From the NCBI RefSeq assembly GCF_049340185.1, contig NZ_JBMPPC010000006.1:186001-250000 (forward strand): 64,000 bases of DNA, written 5' to 3'. The translations under genes were made by a program, and so were the position numbers. Below the pieces are notes generated by a model, which ran no database searches, was not told the origin of the DNA, and saw only the letters and a program-made list of their open reading frames with translations. Positions within the stretch are counted from its first letter, which is position 1. Each line of letters opens with the position of its first letter. Positions 1 through 7,588 of the stretch are shown in pieces. The stretch is from Undibacterium sp049340185. Its GTDB lineage: Bacteria > Pseudomonadota > Gammaproteobacteria > Burkholderiales > Burkholderiaceae_D.

Positions 1-816
1 TTTGGTTTGCAACAAGACGGTATACAGATAGATGCTCTGCACTCTACCGGCAAGGTAGAGGTCAGGCAAAATGATGCAGGGAATAAGGCGAATCATCATT
101 TTGATATTTTGCCAGATCAGGCCTATGACTATATTGAGTCCGGTGCAGCTCTGAGCATCCGCGACAAGCTTTGTCCTGATCATGATGCAGGTTTTATCTA
201 TTTTGGAACGCTGGCGCAGCGCATGGAATCCTCACGTAAAGCGCTATACGCATTGCTGGACAATACCCGTGCGATGACTTATCTCGATTTGAATTTACGT
301 GCGATGCAAGTCAGTATGAGTACGATAGAACGTTCTCTGCATGCGGCGGACATCTTGAAAATCAACGAAGAAGAATTGCAGACATTAGTCAAGATTTATC
401 TGCGAGATACGCACTACGCCACGCTGGATGTGAGCGACAGCGCACGCTCCTGGCAGGGCGGCATATCTTCGTTGATGACAATGTTTAAGTTACGCGCAAT
501 CCTGGTGACGTTGGGTGTTCGTGGCTATGCATATTTTGATCGTGACGGTGAGTACCTCAGTAATGGCGACGTCCAGATCGCGACGGAGCTTGTCGATACG
601 GTTGGCGGTGGCGATGCATTCTCTGCGATTTTCTTACTTGGTTTACAGCAAGGCTGGAGCCTATCACTGACCTTGCAGCGGGCACACCAATTTGCGGCAG
701 CTATTTGTGGTGTGCGCGGAGCTGTCGCAAGTGATATGCAATTTTACGAACAATGGCAGTCCAGATGGACGGCAGAGTCAGTGGAGAAAAATACTGGCAA
801 GGGAGCCATCGCATGA
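1..816 (+). CDS. PfkB-family sugar kinase (fructokinase-like), 5' end cut by window
   Basis: The reading frame is open from the first base, so the gene starts upstream and about the first 30-40 residues are missing; no true start is visible. PfkB/ribokinase-family kinases phosphorylate sugars with ATP in the cytoplasm. The C-terminal PfkB signature is seen as DTVGGGDAFSA near codons 198-208, with the catalytic Asp in GDAF and a GGGD anion hole where most members have GAGD. The stop overlaps the ATG of the downstream sugar symporter (ATGA), so the two are translationally coupled and probably form a sugar uptake and phosphorylation pair. Fructose is the likeliest substrate given a sucrose-type transporter next door, but other hexoses are possible. 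Confidence 0.85.
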   Translation, partial: FGLQQDGIQIDALHSTGKVEVRQNDAGNKANHHFDILPDQAYDYIESGAALSIRDKLCPDHDAGFIYFGTLAQRMESSRKALYALLDNTRAMTYLDLNLRAMQVSMSTIERSLHAADILKINEEELQTLVKIYLRDTHYATLDVSDSARSWQGGISSLMTMFKLRAILVTLGVRGYAYFDRDGEYLSNGDVQIATELVDTVGGGDAFSAIFLLGLQQGWSLSLTLQRAHQFAAAICGVRGAVASDMQFYEQWQSRWTAESVEKNTGKGAIA

Positions 817-2174
817 ATCAGATAAACAGTCAGCAGAGTTTTGGCGGTGTTGTGAAACCTAAACCTGGCTTATCTTTCTGGCAGATTTTGAATATGAACT
901 TCGGGTTCTTTGGTATTCAATTCAGCTTTGGTTTGCAACAAAGCAGTATGAGCCCGATTTATGCCTATCTCGGTGCTGATGAGGCCAGTTTGCCGTACCT
1001 GTGGCTCGCCGGACCAGTGACCGGTCTGATCGTGCAACCTTTGATTGGCGCGATGAGTGACCGCACGGTGACGCGCTGGGGACGACGCACGCCATATTTT
1101 CTGGTCGGCGCACTGCTGTGTAGTCTGGGTTTGTTGTTGATGCCGTTTAGTCCGACTTTGTGGATGGCTGCCAGTTTGCTGTGGATACTGGATGCCGCCA
1201 ACAACGTGACGATGGAGCCGTATCGCGCTTTTGTCAGCGACAAGCTCGATAAAAGTCAGCATTCGATCGGCTTTCTGACGCAGAGCGCATTTACCGGACT
1301 GGGGCAGACACTCGCGTATCTGACGCCGTCGATTCTTGTCCTGCTAGGGATGAGTCGCGATGCAGTAAATGACAATCATATTCCGCATATTGTGATCGCT
1401 GCATTTTTGATTGGCGCCGTGTTTTCTATCGCCTCAATTTTATGGACACTGAAAACCTCTCCTGAAATTCCGTTAAGTCAAAGTGAGATCAAGGTCTTGC
1501 AAAACAAGCCAGGCGGCTGGCGCGCGACGCTGACGGAAGTAGCGCTGGCGATGAGGGAAATGCCGCCGACCATGCGCCAGTTAGCTTGGGTTAAATTGTT
1601 TCAGTGGTATGCCATGTTCTGCTACTGGCAGTACATTATGCTGTCATTGGGACGGACGATTTTTGGCACCAGCGATCCAAGTTCTCAGGGATTTCGTGAG
1701 GCTGGATTGTTGAATGGACAAATCGGTGCCTTTTACAACTTCATCGCATTTGTCGCAGCATTTGCCCTGGTGCCATTTACCCGCCGCTACGGGCCGAAGC
1801 TCACACATGCGTTGTGTTTGACACTGGCAGGTCTGGGAATGCTGAGTATTCCCGGGATTCACACACCTGCTTTATTATTTATCCCGATGATCGGTATTGG
1901 CATGGCGTGGGCTAGCATCATGGGCAATCCCTATGTGATGCTGGCGGGTAGCATCCCAGCAGAGCGTACCGGGGTGTATATGGGAATCTTCAATATGTTT
2001 ATCGTGATTCCCATGATTATTCAGATTATTACTTTGCCCCTGTATTATCAGCGCTGGCTGGGTGGCAATCCTGAAAACGTGATTCGCTTAGCCGGTGTTC
2101 TGCTCATCTGCGCTGCGTGTTCGGTCGGCTTTGTGAAGCTGCAAGCCGACGCTGGCAAAGAGACGTCAGTATAG
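813..2174 (+). CDS. MFS sugar:proton symporter, sucrose-transporter/SLC45-like
   Basis: A 453-residue polytopic inner-membrane protein with about 12 hydrophobic segments. The loop after helix 2 carries SDRTVTRWGRRTPYF, the form of the MFS motif (D-R-x(4)-W-G-R-R-x-P) typical of sucrose/maltose symporters and the GPH group. An upstream in-frame ATG at 753 lies inside the kinase gene; I chose 813 because its ATG overlaps the kinase stop and starts a normal hydrophilic leader before the first helix. It probably imports a di- or monosaccharide that the upstream kinase phosphorylates. The substrate is inferred from family and context only. Confidence 0.85.
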   Translation: MNQINSQQSFGGVVKPKPGLSFWQILNMNFGFFGIQFSFGLQQSSMSPIYAYLGADEASLPYLWLAGPVTGLIVQPLIGAMSDRTVTRWGRRTPYFLVGALLCSLGLLLMPFSPTLWMAASLLWILDAANNVTMEPYRAFVSDKLDKSQHSIGFLTQSAFTGLGQTLAYLTPSILVLLGMSRDAVNDNHIPHIVIAAFLIGAVFSIASILWTLKTSPEIPLSQSEIKVLQNKPGGWRATLTEVALAMREMPPTMRQLAWVKLFQWYAMFCYWQYIMLSLGRTIFGTSDPSSQGFREAGLLNGQIGAFYNFIAFVAAFALVPFTRRYGPKLTHALCLTLAGLGMLSIPGIHTPALLFIPMIGIGMAWASIMGNPYVMLAGSIPAERTGVYMGIFNMFIVIPMIIQIITLPLYYQRWLGGNPENVIRLAGVLLICAACSVGFVKLQADAGKETSV

Positions 2175-2236
2175 TGGCAGCATCGTAGTAGTAAGGCAGC
2201 AGTAAAGCGCGTTGCCGCACGTCACGGTATTCTTGT

Positions 2237-3298
2237 TTACTGTTGCAATGACCACTGTAATGGTTTGCCATTCTTATCGGTAACCGTGGTCATTTCTTTA
2301 TACACACGTGCTTGGATCGCATCAGGCAGGCGCACCAGATCGACGTTATTGACCAAATGATCGCCGTTTAAAAATCCCCAGGAAAAGAACTTCAGCACTG
2401 CAATCGTCTTTTCTGGCGTAGCAGACACCTGAGGCACAATCACAAAAGTTCCCATCGTAATTGGCCAGACGTTGGGGCCAGACTTATCGGTCAGCATTTC
2501 GTCAAAACTGGCCTTGCTCTTCCACTGGCTCGCTGTCAACGCCGCAGCGAAACTCTCCGCTGACGGAGGCAAAAATTTACCATCACGATTTTTCAATTGC
2601 ACAGCGGTCAATTTATCCTGCAAAACATAGTTGTAATCGATATAGCTGATGGCATAGGGCGTTTTTTTGATGCCCGCCACAATACCGCTACTTCCTTTGA
2701 TCTGCGTCAAGTCCTTATGCCATGCGATGGTGAAATTTTTGCTGTAGGCTATTTTCCAGTCTATGCTGACTTTACTCAAATAATCTGTGTAGTTATAGGT
2801 TGTACCAGAGCCGTCCTGACGTACGATAACTTCGATGTTTTTCGCTGGCAGATTGATTGCCGGATTGATGGCAGCGATCGTCGCGTCATTCCACATGGTG
2901 ATTTTTCGTGAAAAAATCCCGGCGAGGATGTCACCCGTCAGTTTCAGATCCCCTGATTTAATACCGGGCAAATTCACGACAGGTACGACCCCCGAGATCG
3001 CGGAGGGAAATTGAATCAATTGTTCTTTTTTTAGGTCGGCGGCGCTCATTGCGACGTCACTGGCACTGAAATCAACTTCTCTGGCTTTAATCTGCTTAAT
3101 CCCGCCGGATGAACCGACGGGTTTGTAATCGAGCGTATCGACTGATTTCTTGGTATAGGCTTGAGCCCAGATATTGTAAAGCGGCGCTGCAGCAGAGGAA
3201 CCTGCGCCATTCAGGGTAGCGGCGCTGGTGCTGACAGATAGCGCAGACAACAAGAGGGATAGCCCGATGACAGGCGCAATACGATAGAGAGATTTCAT
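2237..3298 (-). CDS. PstS-like periplasmic phosphate-binding protein, orphan paralogue
   Basis: A 353-residue protein with a signal peptide (about residues 1-27, cleavage after STSA) and a PstS fold. It aligns in register with the canonical PstS at 10009-11055: GAGSSAAAP at 31-39 where PstS has GAGATFP, PVGSSGG at 60-66, FSASD at 77-81 and QDGSGTT at 161-167. The phosphate-binding DGSGTT loop is kept but the first loop is altered. It stands alone, convergent with the sugar symporter and away from pstCAB, so it may feed the same permease with different affinity, or bind another oxyanion or act in signalling. PstS-like identity is firm; the ligand is uncertain. Confidence 0.9.
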   Translation of the reverse strand: MKSLYRIAPVIGLSLLLSALSVSTSAATLNGAGSSAAAPLYNIWAQAYTKKSVDTLDYKPVGSSGGIKQIKAREVDFSASDVAMSAADLKKEQLIQFPSAISGVVPVVNLPGIKSGDLKLTGDILAGIFSRKITMWNDATIAAINPAINLPAKNIEVIVRQDGSGTTYNYTDYLSKVSIDWKIAYSKNFTIAWHKDLTQIKGSSGIVAGIKKTPYAISYIDYNYVLQDKLTAVQLKNRDGKFLPPSAESFAAALTASQWKSKASFDEMLTDKSGPNVWPITMGTFVIVPQVSATPEKTIAVLKFFSWGFLNGDHLVNNVDLVRLPDAIQARVYKEMTTVTDKNGKPLQWSLQQ

Positions 3299-3415
3299 GG
3301 TGTTCAGGGAGCTGGTAAGAGGTGTTCAGTAACGCGGATCGGTGAAGTAAAGCAGGATTACAATCAATAACAGACCGTATTATCTCGCAAATTCAGAATC
3401 CGGCTTGAAAAGACC

Positions 3416-3433
3416 TTGTCATGCAGAGGTCAT
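3416..3433 (+). promoter_or_regulatory. weak PHO-box-like repeat
   Basis: TTGTCAT and AGGTCAT are spaced 11 bp apart, as in the half-sites of a PHO box (consensus CTGTCAT), about 100 bp upstream of the histone-like gene and in its orientation. The second half-site has two mismatches. Its place in a phosphate-starvation island makes PhoB control plausible, but the match alone is weak. Confidence 0.3.
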
Positions 3434-3530
3434 TTAATTCAATTAGTTTATACAGATAGAAAGAAATGACATTTGTAGAATTGAGATAAATAGTTTATAT
3501 TATTTGTATATTTAATTCATGGAGGTGTTT

Positions 3531-4088
3531 ATGGCTACTGCCCCGAGTAAAAAAACAGCAACAACGGACAAACCGCTTGCTAAAGCTGCCGGTAAGATTG
3601 CGGTAGTTCCCGCCAAAAAAATTGCAACTGCCGCTAAATTAGTCGCGACTCCTGCTGATAAGCCAGCAAGTAAACCTGTAACGAAGCCAGCGACTAAGCC
3701 AGCTGCCAAGCCGGCGACTAAATCAGCGGCTAAGAAAACGCTTGCTAAGGCCAAGCCAGTCGTAAAAAGCGCTGCCGCTAAGTCATTGAAACCAGCAGCA
3801 TCGAAGCCTGCATCAGCTAAACCGGTCGCAGCCAAAGCAGCGGTAGCCGCAACCGCGAAGGTGAAAAAAGAGAAACTCGTACGTGATAGTTTCACCATGC
3901 CTGAGTCTGAGTACGAGGTCCTCAGTTCCGTGAAAAAAGCCTGTCTGAGCGCCGGAATCGAAGTGAAAAAGAGTCAATTGCTGCGCATAGGTCTGGTCTT
4001 GCTGAATAAAGCCAATGTGACAGAATTGAAGACCCTGATCAATGCGCTGGTGCCATTGAAGGCTGGACGTCCTAAGAAAGACAAATAA
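3531..4088 (+). CDS. Lys/Ala/Pro-rich histone H1-like protein with conserved C-terminal domain
   Basis: A 185-residue protein. An in-frame ATG at 3519 precedes a strong GGAGGT ribosome site at 3521-3526, so the start is ATG 3531. Residues about 1-115 are low-complexity KPA/TKPAAKPA repeats, resembling bacterial histone H1-like and AlgP-type DNA-binding tails. The C-terminal 65 residues are different: an ordered segment beginning RDSFTMPESEYEVLSSVKKA and ending in a basic GRPKKDK tail, which looks like a small ribbon-helix-helix-type DNA-binding or dimerisation unit. It probably binds DNA non-specifically and compacts or regulates the nucleoid. It lies between an orphan pstS and a Pho-type lipid operon. 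Confidence 0.75.
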   Translation: MATAPSKKTATTDKPLAKAAGKIAVVPAKKIATAAKLVATPADKPASKPVTKPATKPAAKPATKSAAKKTLAKAKPVVKSAAAKSLKPAASKPASAKPVAAKAAVAATAKVKKEKLVRDSFTMPESEYEVLSSVKKACLSAGIEVKKSQLLRIGLVLLNKANVTELKTLINALVPLKAGRPKKDK

Positions 4089-4296
4089 ATCGCTTTGCGA
4101 AAGTAAGTGAATAAGTGAAAAAAATGACGAAAAGGAAGACATAGTCGCGGTGCTTTCATCGTCTGATAGAGCAGGCATATACCCCTTTGTCTGGAACACT
4201 TATCGGCAATTTGCGTCATTGCTTCACTTAGTTGTCTTACTGAGTTACATCACTAAGTTACTGCATTAAGTTACCTCAATAAGTTACCTCAATAAG

Positions 4297-4330
4297 CAGG
4301 CTCGCCTTAACCGCGAGCCTGTTGTATTTT
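4297..4330 (+). terminator. Rho-independent terminator of the histone-like gene
   Basis: A perfect 9-bp stem, CAGGCTCGC (4297-4305) with GCGAGCCTG (4313-4321), has a 7-base loop and is followed by a T-rich run (TTGTATTTTT). It separates the histone-like gene from the downstream Pho-type promoter. Confidence 0.85.
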
Positions 4331-4333
4331 TGC

Positions 4334-4362
4334 CTGTCATAAAACCGACATCAAACTGTCAT
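4334..4362 (+). promoter_or_regulatory. PHO box (three half-sites) upstream of olsB-plcP
   Basis: Three 7-base half-sites lie at exact 11-bp spacing: CTGTCAT (4334), CCGACAT (4345), CTGTCAT (4356). The consensus PhoB box is two CTGTCAT half-sites 11 bp apart, so the outer two match perfectly and the middle one has two mismatches. The site is 65-93 bp upstream of the ATG at 4427, a normal activator position. Confidence 0.85.
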
Positions 4363-4426
4363 CTTGTTGAAGTAATCCTCCATTAATCTTCGTCCGTCAA
4401 AATGCTAAACACAAAAAGGACGACGC

Positions 4427-5194
4427 ATGAGATTACTCACGATACCTGCGGATGCCAATCCGAGTTTTTCTAAACTCAGCCTGAGTCTGGCGAGTACCGC
4501 CAAAGAAGTGAAAGAAGTTCAACGCCTGCGCTACAAGGTTTTTATCGAAGCGATGGGCTTGTCGGCACTCAGTAACCCTGACGGTCTCGACAAGGACGAA
4601 TTTGATGAACACTGCGATCACCTGATCGTACGTGACACCAAAACTTTAAAAGTCGTCGGTACTTACCGCATCCTCGGTCCGAATGCAGCGCGTCATATTG
4701 GCCGCTATTATTCTGAAACAGAATTCGACTTATCCCGTCTTCACAATATCCGCGGCAGTATTGCCGAAGCAGGGCGTGCCTGCATCCATCCTGACTATCG
4801 TAGCGGCGCTGTCATCATGCTGCTCTGGGCTGGACTGGCTGCATACATGCGCCGTGAGCGTTGCTCGCACCTGATTGGCTGCGCAAGTATTAGCCTGACT
4901 GATGGTGGTCACAATGCAGCGGCGATTTACCGGAATTTTAAAGAGGCTGATTTCTCCCCTCTGGAATATCGTGTTACACCACTACTGCCATTTCCGTATG
5001 AAGAGATGGATGCCACGCATGAGGCACGTATTCCACCGCTGCTGAAAGGCTATCTGCGTGCTGGTGCCTGGGTCTGCGGTGAACCGGCATGGGATCCTGA
5101 TTTTCATTGTGCTGACCTGTTCGTGATGTTGCCCTTGTCGAATCTGGATGATCGCTATGCCAAACACTACGGTACTGAGGAGATAGCAAAATGA
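4427..5194 (+). CDS. olsB: OlsB-like ornithine N-acyltransferase (GNAT/hemolysin family)
   Basis: A 255-residue cytoplasmic protein of the OlsB/autoinducer-synthase-like GNAT family. OlsB moves a 3-hydroxyacyl group from acyl-ACP to the alpha-amino group of ornithine to make lyso-ornithine lipid, a precursor of phosphorus-free membrane lipids. Visible family features are the N-terminal block VQRLRYKVFIEAMG (about 33-46), the DEFDEHCDHLIVRD block (about 57-70), VVGTYRIL (about 76-83) and the EAGRACIHPDYR acyl-carrier/CoA region (about 112-123). The start is ATG 4427 after an A-rich AAAAGGA site. The stop overlaps the next gene by ATGA. A PHO box lies just upstream. No OlsA (second acyltransferase) is seen in the window; it could lie elsewhere. 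Confidence 0.8.
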   Translation: MRLLTIPADANPSFSKLSLSLASTAKEVKEVQRLRYKVFIEAMGLSALSNPDGLDKDEFDEHCDHLIVRDTKTLKVVGTYRILGPNAARHIGRYYSETEFDLSRLHNIRGSIAEAGRACIHPDYRSGAVIMLLWAGLAAYMRRERCSHLIGCASISLTDGGHNAAAIYRNFKEADFSPLEYRVTPLLPFPYEEMDATHEARIPPLLKGYLRAGAWVCGEPAWDPDFHCADLFVMLPLSNLDDRYAKHYGTEEIAK

Positions 5195-6033
5195 AACCTG
5201 GCGACCACTTCCTGAATCAGAAATTGTTTAAAACCAGTAAAAAAGACGTCATACGTTTTCGTAGTATCTGGATATCTGATCTGCATTTAGGAACGACTGG
5301 TTGCCAGGCAGCGCGCCTGCTCGAATTTTTACAGGCGACAGAATCAGAGACCCTGTATCTGGTCGGCGATATCATTGATGGCTGGCAGCTCAAGCGTCGC
5401 TGGTACTGGGATCAGACACATAACAATGTCGTACAAACCGTATTAAAAAAAGCCAAGAAGGGAACCAATGTTATCTTCGTTCCCGGTAATCACGATGAAT
5501 CGATCCGGCAATTTATCGACTTGGATTTTGGTGGCATCAAAGTCAGAGATGAACTGGTGCACGTTACGGCACAAGGCAAACGCATGTTGGTGCTGCATGG
5601 CGATCGCTTCGACGGTGTAATCGCCTGCGCTAAATGGCTGGCTTATGTTGGTGATAGCCTGTACACCGTCATTCTGAAATTCAATCAGGTCTTTAACAAC
5701 TGGCGCGCTCGCGCTGGTTTGCCATATTGGTCACTCTCACAATATCTGAAGCTCAAGGTCAAAAACGCCGTCAGCTACATCAGCTCTTTTGAAAATGCAC
5801 TGGCCGATGAAGCACGCAAGCGCGATCTTGATGGTGTGATTTGCGGACACATTCACAAGCCTGAAATCCGTGATATCGACGGCGTCCTTTACTGTAACGA
5901 CGGTGACTGGGTAGAGAGTTTATCCGCACTGGTCGAGGAGGCGAATGGCGAGCTGCGGCTGGTCAGCTGGCACGACATCATGCAGGTCAATCATCCTGCA
6001 TTACTATCAGAACCTGAATTGGTGAATGCCTGA
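5191..6033 (+). CDS. plcP: PlcP-like phospholipase C / UDP-diacylglucosamine diphosphatase-family metallophosphoesterase
   Basis: A 280-residue calcineurin-like phosphoesterase. Metal ligands are complete: SDLH at 29-32, GD at 59-60, GNHD at 99-102, HGD at 136-138 and GHIH at 219-222. It is longer than LpxH (about 240 residues) and carries blocks such as LVGDIIDGWQLKRRWYW and LPYWSLSQYLKLKVKNAVSYI that I associate with PlcP. In rhizobia and marine bacteria PlcP removes the phospho-headgroup from phospholipids during phosphate limitation and leaves diacylglycerol. Coupling to an OlsB-like gene (ATGA overlap) behind a PHO box supports PlcP over a lipid A role. A generic LpxH-like activity cannot be excluded from sequence alone. 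Confidence 0.8.
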   Translation: MKPGDHFLNQKLFKTSKKDVIRFRSIWISDLHLGTTGCQAARLLEFLQATESETLYLVGDIIDGWQLKRRWYWDQTHNNVVQTVLKKAKKGTNVIFVPGNHDESIRQFIDLDFGGIKVRDELVHVTAQGKRMLVLHGDRFDGVIACAKWLAYVGDSLYTVILKFNQVFNNWRARAGLPYWSLSQYLKLKVKNAVSYISSFENALADEARKRDLDGVICGHIHKPEIRDIDGVLYCNDGDWVESLSALVEEANGELRLVSWHDIMQVNHPALLSEPELVNA

Positions 6034-6098
6034 TCCACTATGTTTTATGCGCCTTTCAGGCCAAAATGCCTTGGAAAGGCCGATGGATAGTGCGGAAT
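6029..6098. repeat. Dispersed ~68-bp palindromic element, copy A
   Basis: An imperfect inverted repeat starts inside the 3' end of plcP. The left arm contains GATCCACTAT and GCGCCTTTC; the right arm contains GGAAAGGC and GATGGATAGTGCGGAAT. The right arm shares ATGGATAGTGCGGA with copy B at 31883-31948. Confidence 0.65.
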
Positions 6099-6170
6099 GG
6101 TTTTTGGGAATTTGTAAAAAACTCTAAATTAAAAAATCACTTTTTGTCCGACTTGCACAAAAACGAAGAC

Positions 6171-6229
6171 CTTTCACCACAGAGATGCCGAGACACGGAG
6201 ATACAGAGAAAAAGACAGGAGTAAGCGAT
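6171..6229. repeat. CACCACAGAG-type dispersed repeat, copy 1
   Basis: A purine-rich stretch beginning CACCACAGAG and continuing through GAGACACGGAGATACAGAG matches a second copy near 26372-26416. The type recurs in many bacterial genomes and gives rise to spurious ORFs. Confidence 0.7.
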
Positions 6230-6286
6230 CCCATAAAATATTGATTCAGGGAGTTAGAAGTTCCCTTTTCAAATTGCCAGATCGTA

Positions 6287-6625
6287 TCAGGTGGAGTGGT
6301 GTAATCCTGACCCAATCAGATCGGCTGAACTTGCTGGGCCGCCGTCTTTATCCCAGTAAAACAACCAGCCAGCCTCGGAGAAATGTGTGACTCTGCGCGC
6401 AATGAATAGCATTGCCTGTTGCACCGCTTGCCAGCTATCCACCCCATAAATCCTTGATGGATGCAAGTCGAGTATTCCAAGTGATACTGTGCAACCCCAG
6501 TCAAGATGATCCCTCACGGGAGCGGCAATGCCTAAGATCAGTTCAGCACCCGCACCGTCGGGTGATACCGCATACCAGCGGCGTTCTAATAAAAAATTGC
6601 TCGTGACCAGATTCTTTCCCTTCAA
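6287..6625 (-). CDS. Small hypothetical protein, possibly DUF6968-like
   Basis: A 112-residue protein on the minus strand with a TTG start that overlaps the stop of the upstream VOC gene (TTGA), which suggests translational coupling. Residues 10-23 (LERRWYAVSPDGAG) and the block IYGVDSWQAVQQAM (about 59-72) resemble a small family of proteobacterial proteins I know as DUF6968; the assignment is from memory and uncertain. It has no signal peptide or membrane segment, and no function can be stated. Without the TTG start the frame has no credible alternative before the conserved region. Codon use looks like its neighbours, so I consider the frame real. Confidence 0.6.
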   Translation of the reverse strand: MKGKNLVTSNFLLERRWYAVSPDGAGAELILGIAAPVRDHLDWGCTVSLGILDLHPSRIYGVDSWQAVQQAMLFIARRVTHFSEAGWLFYWDKDGGPASSADLIGSGLHHST

Positions 6626-7005
6626 TTGGTTTCTGCATGGCTGGCAGGCTTCACTTCGTTGAATAGAATTTTATTGGAAAAAGGGTCCGTCAAACTCATG
6701 ACGCGATCGCCCCATGGGGCGATTTCGATACCCGGTTTATTGTATTTATAGATCTTTTGAGACAATTCCTGGTACAGCGTATCGATGTCCGGCGTATTCA
6801 CAAACACCTTGCTTCCCGGGGTGCAGTCGCCAGAGTGTTCACTTAGGTGAAAAACTAAACTGTCTCTCGATACTTGCATATACAGAGGGAAATCTACCTC
6901 AAATCGATGCTCCCAATCGATATTCATACCGAGAAATTCGATATAAAACTGTTTCGCTTTTTCTTCATCAAAGATACGCAAAACGGGAATGCTTTGGAAG
7001 TTCAT
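6622..7005 (-). CDS. VOC/glyoxalase-bleomycin resistance family protein
   Basis: A 127-residue vicinal-oxygen-chelate fold protein: PVLRIFDEEKAKQFYIEFLGM at the start of the first beta-alpha-beta-beta-beta unit and a second unit ending in MSLTDPFSNKILFNE. Such proteins bind a metal and act on small molecules (glyoxalase, dioxygenase) or sequester antibiotics; this one resembles the glyoxalase-superfamily bleomycin-resistance-type group. The usual DPFGN-like turn is present as DPFSNK. It heads a two-gene unit with the small hypothetical gene downstream. The specific substrate is unknown. Confidence 0.85.
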   Translation of the reverse strand: MNFQSIPVLRIFDEEKAKQFYIEFLGMNIDWEHRFEVDFPLYMQVSRDSLVFHLSEHSGDCTPGSKVFVNTPDIDTLYQELSQKIYKYNKPGIEIAPWGDRVMSLTDPFSNKILFNEVKPASHAETN

Positions 7006-7104
7006 CGTCTATCCTTCTTCATACATCATTCAGGAGATTGATGATAGCGCAGTAGCGCGATCAGGAACATGAACATGACCACAACTGCGACTATGAACCT
7101 CAGG

Positions 7105-7587
7105 CTATTTAATCACCAAGTCTGGCGACATGATCGCTTTCAGATAGGTTTGTATGCCTGCTTCGCTGTCTTCTTTGGCGCGTTGCTTCTGGCTGATCCA
7201 CCAGACGTTGCCTTTGCGTACGGAGCAGTCTTGTTGTGCCGGCGCGATCAGGCGGGCGGCTACCTGGCCCAGCGTAGGCTGGTGGCCGACAATGAGGACT
7301 GGTTCGCGGCTGTTGGGCCAGTTTGCGGCCTGGAGCAGGGCGTCGGCATCGGCTTCAGGGCCGATTTCGTAGATGACTTTGAATTTGCGGTCGAGTGCCG
7401 CCATCGTCTCGCGGGTTCTGACCGTGGGGCTGACCAGAATGCGGCAGGTTTCTGGCAGATTGCTGTCTAGCCAGTAGGCCATTTTGTTGGCCTGTTTGAT
7501 CCCTTTTCCTGTGAGCTTGCGGGCGCTGTCTGGCATGCCGGGAGCGGCCAGTTCTGCGTCGGCATGGCGCCACAGGATCAGGTCCAT
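7105..7587 (-). CDS. sixA: Phosphohistidine phosphatase SixA
   Basis: A 160-residue histidine-phosphatase (phosphoglycerate mutase superfamily) protein. The RHG-type motif is present in LILWRHADAE (residues 3-12), the SPTVRTRETM segment (53-62) supplies the second Arg, and VGHQPTLG (about 98-105) supplies the second catalytic His. SixA removes phosphate from phosphohistidine on signalling or phosphotransfer proteins. It starts one base after the ppk stop, so both are read from one transcript. Pairing of sixA with ppk next to the pst-pho genes is common in betaproteobacteria. Confidence 0.92.
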   Translation of the reverse strand: MDLILWRHADAELAAPGMPDSARKLTGKGIKQANKMAYWLDSNLPETCRILVSPTVRTRETMAALDRKFKVIYEIGPEADADALLQAANWPNSREPVLIVGHQPTLGQVAARLIAPAQQDCSVRKGNVWWISQKQRAKEDSEAGIQTYLKAIMSPDLVIK

Positions 7588-7588
7588 C

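Larger units (their letters stand above)
4089..4426. other. Intergenic region with short repeats, terminator and PHO box
   Basis: No gene is seen here. At about 4225-4296 a short motif (TTAGTTG, GAGTTAC, TAAGTTAC, TAAGTTACCTCAA twice) repeats imperfectly, ending in two copies of an AAGTTACCTCAAT unit. The terminator at 4297 and the PHO box at 4334 follow and are listed separately. Confidence 0.6.

Noticed and set aside
3512..3898. A 128-residue minus-strand frame antisense to the histone-like gene
   Set aside because: Its Ala/Gly/Leu-rich translation is the mirror of the Lys/Ala repeat and overlaps the ribosome site of the real gene.
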